NCBI GenBank assembly: GCA_964625745.1
Contig: CAZVCJ010000156.1
Location: 1 to 9,298 of the forward strand
DNA from: CAZVCJ01 sp964625745
Lineage (GTDB): Bacteria > Chloroflexota > Anaerolineae > VGOG01
Direction of reading: 5' to 3'
DNA: 9,298 bases
The notes beneath the pieces are model-generated. The model worked only from the letters and a program-made list of their open reading frames with translations. It did not search any database and was not told the DNA's origin. Shown piece after piece: positions 6,402 through 9,298 of this stretch; the first letter of the stretch is position 1, and each line of letters starts with the position of its first letter. The translations under genes and the position numbers were made by a program.

Positions 6402-8759
6402 TTACGCAGCATAGATAAGATTCTGTAACTGGCGGGTGGCATCCTTCAGCCTGTCCACCCCTCCGAAGAGTCCAGCAATCTCGATCACCGTCCCCGGCAC
6501 AGGCACGTCGGGGAGTTCCAGAATGTGCAAATCCGTCAATTGAGCCACGTCGTGGTCGGTGTACTTGTCCAGCAGATAGTCCAACACTGCGCGGGCCTGG
6601 GAGCCATATTGCTCCAAGAAATCTCTGTGCTCCTGACGCACTGTGTTGGCTCGCTCGCGGCGGGAACGCAGGGGAGCGTTGAAGGCCACGTGGATTAGCA
6701 AATCAAATGGGTCAGCGTCGGGCTGACCAGTCGCTTCGGCCAACTGCTCGAAGGAGATTCCCCGGCTTGCCAGCTCGGAGATCACTGCAGCGCGCCGATC
6801 GGGTTCGCGCCAGGCTGCCCGAATCGTCCCTGCATTGCCATAGAGAGTGCGCACTTGCTCACGGGTGTAGTCGTCGAACCGCCGCACGCGGAGTTGCTGT
6901 CCTTGAGGGTCTAGCTCTTGCACCAACTCGCGGATAACGCGCACCTGCACGCCATCCACGTAATACTTGCGTAGCTCTCCCTCACTGTCGTCACCGATGA
7001 CCGGCCCAACTTTCTTCCCGGCCTGTTCCGCTGCCTCAACTGCTTCCCCTGATTCTATGCTGCTGGTGACCTTGCCCTGAGCGTTGATCGTCTCCTCGGC
7101 TATCAGCTCAGGGATGCCATCAAAAGCGGGATTGTAGAAGAGGCCCGTAGCTCCCACGTAGTCCAGGATGGTGAACCAGAACTTATCCTCATCTACGAAC
7201 AAACGAGTGCCGCGACCGATGACCTGCTTGAACTCCACCATGGAGTTGATGGGCTTGAAGAGGACGATGTTGCGACAGGTGGGCACGTCCACGCCTGTAG
7301 ACAGCAGCTTGGAAGTGGTGACAATAACGGGGAAATCCTGCTCAGGATCTCGGAACCGGTCCAGGTGACTCCGGCCAACTTTGCCCTCGTCCGAAACGAC
7401 GCGAGCCACGTAGTCGGGATGTTTGTGGGCGATGTCGGTATTGAGATTGTTGAGCGCTTTGCGCATATCGTCGGCGTGTTCCTGATCTACGCAGAAGACA
7501 ATGGTTTTATCATGGCGATTCGTCTTGATCAGGTAGTCGGTCAGGTGCCGGGCCACGGCCTCCGTGCGGCCCAGCAAAGACACCACGCGCTCGAAGTCCC
7601 TGGTCTCGTACAGACCATCTGGCACCTCCCGCCCGAAGCGGTCCAGCAAGCCGGGATCCGGCCTCCAGCCGATGGCATCCACATCGGTCGCGATGCGGCG
7701 CACTCGGTAAGGGGCCAGGAAGCCATCTTCGATACCCTGGGCCAGGCTGTAGATGTAGATGGGATCACCGAAGTAGCGGTAAGTGTCCACATTGTCATCG
7801 CGCAAGGGGGTGGCAGTCATCCCGATTTGGGTAGCCGGGTGAAAGTATTCGAGGATCTGCCGCCAGTTGCTTTCGTCGCGGGCGCTGCCCCGGTGGCACT
7901 CGTCCACGATGATCAGATCGAAGAAGTCAGGCAGGTAGCGCCTGTAGAGCCCCGTCTGTCCCTCGCGGTCGGCAATGGTCTGATAGATGGCAAAGTAGAC
8001 CTCACGACTCTTGACAGGGTGGGGATGGCGCCCTATTTTCCAGAGAGCATCCCCGAAGGGAGAGAAGTCGCGATCCTTGGCCTGGTCTATCAGGATGTTG
8101 CGGTCGGCCAGGTACAGGATTTTAGGTTTGCGGCGGGTCTTCCACAGCTTCCACACGATCTGCATGGCGACGAAGGTTTTGCCCGTCCCGGTGGCCATGG
8201 TGATCAAGATGCGTGGCTTGCCCTGGATGGCGGCCTGCACCGTACGGTTGATGGCGATTTCCTGATAGTAGCGAGGGCGTTTGACCGTGCCGTCGGGGTT
8301 GCGCAGTTCGCGGTTGAAGGGGAAGAGCAGATCATTGACATCGGCATCGTCGGCCAGGCCCTGGTCGCCGCGCAGGCGTTGCCAGAGGTCCTCAGGTGAG
8401 GGGAAGGTTGCCAATGAGGTCTGCCTGCCGGTGATGAAATCGTATTCCTCAATGCCCTGGCCGTTGGTCGCGAAGGCGAATTTGAGCCCCAGAATCTCAG
8501 CGTACTCCATTGCCTGCTGCATGCCGTCGCCTGGCTTCTTGTAGGCTGCCTTGGCTTCAACCACCGCGATGGGAAAGTCAGGACGGTAGCGGAGCAGATA
8601 GTCGGCTCGCCTACCAGGCTTACGGATATGGCCCTTGCCCATAGGCACGATCCGACCGTCTGTGAAATACTTCTGTTCGCTGATCTGGTCATTGGTCCAG
8701 GCAGCATCGTAGAGCTTGGGCAACACGTATTTTCGACAAGTATCGGCTTCGGTTATCAC
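6402..8759 (-). CDS. hsdR: Type I restriction endonuclease / ATP-dependent translocase HsdR
   Basis: 785 residues from the chosen GTG. HsdR binds the M2S core, pulls unmethylated DNA through using ATP, and cuts at a distance. In order: TEADTCRKYVLPKLYDAAW (3-21), a common start block of this HsdR group; a nuclease core with Asp53, Glu68-Ala-Lys70 and Gln82-x3-Tyr86; Walker A ATGTGKT (189-195); DECH (286-289); TATP (315-318); and helicase motif VI QVIGRGTR (512-519). The C-terminal region about 600-785 should bind HsdM. All catalytic motifs are intact. The GTG at 8759 is preferred because family similarity begins there and AAGGA lies eight bases upstream. In-frame ATGs at 8852 (with GAGGTGA just before it), 8840 and 8912 would add 27-51 unfamiliar residues, and the first two fall in or beside a likely promoter. 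If that promoter is not used, the ATG at 8852 is the best alternative. It is the first gene of the operon. Confidence 0.93.
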   Translation of the reverse strand: MITEADTCRKYVLPKLYDAAWTNDQISEQKYFTDGRIVPMGKGHIRKPGRRADYLLRYRPDFPIAVVEAKAAYKKPGDGMQQAMEYAEILGLKFAFATNGQGIEEYDFITGRQTSLATFPSPEDLWQRLRGDQGLADDADVNDLLFPFNRELRNPDGTVKRPRYYQEIAINRTVQAAIQGKPRILITMATGTGKTFVAMQIVWKLWKTRRKPKILYLADRNILIDQAKDRDFSPFGDALWKIGRHPHPVKSREVYFAIYQTIADREGQTGLYRRYLPDFFDLIIVDECHRGSARDESNWRQILEYFHPATQIGMTATPLRDDNVDTYRYFGDPIYIYSLAQGIEDGFLAPYRVRRIATDVDAIGWRPDPGLLDRFGREVPDGLYETRDFERVVSLLGRTEAVARHLTDYLIKTNRHDKTIVFCVDQEHADDMRKALNNLNTDIAHKHPDYVARVVSDEGKVGRSHLDRFRDPEQDFPVIVTTSKLLSTGVDVPTCRNIVLFKPINSMVEFKQVIGRGTRLFVDEDKFWFTILDYVGATGLFYNPAFDGIPELIAEETINAQGKVTSSIESGEAVEAAEQAGKKVGPVIGDDSEGELRKYYVDGVQVRVIRELVQELDPQGQQLRVRRFDDYTREQVRTLYGNAGTIRAAWREPDRRAAVISELASRGISFEQLAEATGQPDADPFDLLIHVAFNAPLRSRRERANTVRQEHRDFLEQYGSQARAVLDYLLDKYTDHDVAQLTDLHILELPDVPVPGTVIEIAGLFGGVDRLKDATRQLQNLIYAA

Positions 8760-8840
8760 TTGGGCATTCCTTACCTGCGTTTTAGATGCCGGGATTACAA
8801 GGGACACGACTCTGTACTCGCGGTGTTGTTTGGCTGGCAT

Positions 8841-8869
8841 ACTATACCACATTTCACCTCGTTTGGCAA
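8841..8869 (-). promoter_or_regulatory. Likely promoter of the restriction operon
   Basis: On the minus strand TTGCCA (8869-8864) is followed by a 17-base spacer and TATAGT (8846-8841); each box differs from the consensus at one base. Transcription would start near 8834, about 75 nt before the GTG chosen for hsdR. The spacer contains GAGGTGAAATG, which also resembles a translation start, so the two readings compete. Confidence 0.5.
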
Positions 8870-8870
8870 C

Positions 8871-8906
8871 AGAAAACCACCGTGCGGTTGACGCAGGCGG
8901 TTTTCT
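8871..8906 (-). terminator. Terminator-like hairpin upstream of the hsdR promoter
   Basis: AGAAAACC (8871-8878) pairs with GGTTTTCT (8899-8906). Inside it CC pairs with GG and TGC with GCA, with a mismatch and a bulge. The loop and 3' arm contain TTGACGCAGG, as in 1801-1810. It lies just upstream of the -35 box, so it would stop minus-strand transcripts entering from the right. The T run after the stem is short, so termination may be weaker than at the other two hairpins. Confidence 0.5.
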
Positions 8907-9027
8907 GCCCAAGCTTCCCTTTTTTCGCCACTTCTGGTATCATAGAGTCAACTTTCCTTCGAGGAGCTGCAAACTTGACAAGAGTGCCACAGTTAAATTA
9001 TCAGTGAGTTTTTTAAGGTTGTTCCTA

Positions 9028-9056
9028 TTGACAGAGCCCGTGATTTGTGATATAAT
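9028..9056 (+). promoter_or_regulatory. Perfect-consensus sigma-70-type promoter on the plus strand
   Basis: TTGACA (9028-9033), a spacer of exactly 17 bases and TATAAT (9051-9056) match the housekeeping consensus at all twelve positions. The start point should be near 9063. It is divergent from the restriction operon. Such a strong promoter is expected for a constitutively made transcript controlled afterwards, here probably by the terminator at 9181-9224. Confidence 0.85.
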
Positions 9057-9166
9057 GAACATAAAGCAGATTTTCAATACGACATCGGTAAACAAATACG
9101 TCATAGGATATCCGCCTTCATCGTTGCCGACATCGCAGCAGTAGTTTTAGGTAGGGAGGTGGTGGT

Positions 9167-9178
9167 ATGAGATATTAA
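9167..9178 (+). CDS. Three-codon leader ORF (Met-Arg-Tyr)
   Basis: ATG AGA TAT TAA, preceded by GGGAGGTGGTGGT, places a near-ideal ribosome binding site seven bases before the ATG. The stop codon ends at 9178 and the terminator hairpin opens at 9181, so a ribosome held on this ORF would cover the 5' arm and prevent the hairpin. Very short leader peptides of this kind control some antibiotic-resistance genes (erm and ABC-F type) in Gram-positive bacteria, and Met-Arg-hydrophobic/aromatic starts are known in macrolide-stalling peptides. Applying that here is inference. The TAA overlaps another ATG (TAATG), which opens a 23-codon frame through the terminator and is probably not used. Confidence 0.5.
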   Translation: MRY

Positions 9179-9180
9179 TG

Positions 9181-9224
9181 GCCGACTGTTTCCCAGCCAT
9201 GGTTGGGAATGCTGTCGGCTTTTT
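9181..9224 (+). terminator. Intrinsic terminator of the plus-strand leader
   Basis: GCCGAC (9181-9186) pairs with GTCGGC (9214-9219), and TTCCCA (9190-9195) with TGGGAA (9204-9209), around a small loop. The stem is followed directly by TTTTT, a G and TTT. It has the form of a strong Rho-independent terminator in the plus direction and lies only two bases past the three-codon ORF. The 74 bases after it contain only a GCGGTT/AACCGC inverted repeat (9249-9281) and no gene start inside the window. Confidence 0.85.
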
Positions 9225-9298
9225 GTTTATAGGATCTCAACAATTATAGCGGTTTTCATGTGGGTTTGATACAGTAACCGCAGTACGTAAACCAGCCC

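Larger units (their letters stand above)
9063..9224 (+). ncRNA. Short terminated leader or small RNA, candidate attenuator
   Basis: The transcript predicted between the promoter at 9028-9056 and the terminator at 9181-9224 is about 160 nt and codes for almost nothing. TCGGTAA (9085-9091) can pair with TTGCCGA (9124-9130), with one G-U pair. The same segment GCCGACA (9126-9132) can instead pair over 7 bp with TGTCGGC (9213-9219) of the terminator's 3' arm, one pair more than the outer terminator stem itself. A three-codon ORF with a strong ribosome binding site ends two bases before the terminator. Together this fits a transcription attenuator for a gene to the right of the window. A free-standing small RNA is the alternative. 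No known riboswitch class was recognised. Confidence 0.5.

Noticed and set aside
7365..8399. Plus-strand open frame of 344 codons antisense to hsdR
   Set aside because: It lies opposite the helicase motifs of hsdR, with no recognisable domain and no promoter or ribosome binding site evidence.
8975..9003. TTGACA on the plus strand as a second promoter
   Set aside because: At 17 bases spacing the -10 position reads TTATCA and no better box lies nearby, so there is only half a promoter.
8716..9144. Plus-strand open frame of 142 codons through the start of hsdR and the intergenic region
   Set aside because: It crosses the hsdR start, a hairpin and the plus-strand promoter and has no protein-like pattern. 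Its last ATG (9055) lies in the -10 box, so the promoter transcript cannot use it.
9243..9248. TATAAT on the minus strand near the right edge
   Set aside because: No acceptable -35 box is found at 16-18 bases, and transcripts from it would meet the leader and hairpins before any gene.
9178..9249. 23-codon frame starting at TAATG after the three-codon ORF
   Set aside because: It runs straight through the terminator hairpin and T run, so its composition is explained by RNA structure. Its start has no ribosome binding site of its own.
1..9298. Search for CRISPR arrays, tRNA or rRNA genes, transposases and integrases
   Set aside because: I saw no spaced direct repeats, no tRNA-like cloverleaf or rRNA segment, and no mobile-element protein on either strand by eye. 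A covariance-model scan was not possible.

Overview
The window looks like a moderately GC-rich bacterial chromosome fragment, probably from Chloroflexota (Anaerolineae-like). This rests mainly on the secreted beta-helix protein, which ends in a Tyr-Leu-Pro-Val-Val-Ile-Lys-Asn tail of the kind common in exported Chloroflexota proteins, and on the general look of the protein sequences. It is an inference, not proof. All convincing protein genes lie on the minus strand, so they read from right to left.

From right to left, a plus-strand unit comes first (9028-9224). It has a perfect-consensus sigma-70-type promoter, about 100 nt of leader, a very strong ribosome binding site in front of a three-codon ORF (Met-Arg-Tyr-stop), and directly after it a strong intrinsic terminator. 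This looks like a leader-peptide attenuator for a gene beyond the right edge, or a short terminated RNA. A hairpin (8871-8906) then precedes a minus-strand promoter (8841-8869) that drives a five-gene operon.

The operon (8759 down to 1831) is a type I restriction-modification cassette with two extra genes: hsdR (ATP-dependent translocase/nuclease), a DUF4268 protein with a PD-(D/E)XK-like N-terminal half, hsdM (adenine methyltransferase), hsdS (specificity subunit with two closely similar target recognition domains), and an alpha-acetolactate decarboxylase. Spacing is tight throughout: 9 nt, 22 nt, then two ATGA overlaps (hsdM/hsdS and hsdS/decarboxylase). The decarboxylase has its ribosome binding site inside the last codons of hsdS, so a metabolic enzyme is translationally tied to a restriction system. 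HsdR, HsdM and HsdS are expected to form the R2M2S complex. The roles of the DUF4268 protein and the decarboxylase in this setting are unknown.

A 12-bp-stem terminator (1784-1819) ends the operon. Next come a separate promoter (1751-1779) and a secreted right-handed beta-helix protein (1698-499), a terminator (441-477), and the N-terminal third of a MATE-family efflux transporter that runs off the left edge (355-1). The three minus-strand intergenic hairpins share the same core in stem and loop (TGACGCAGG on the plus strand), so they belong to one local repeat family that brackets the transcription units.
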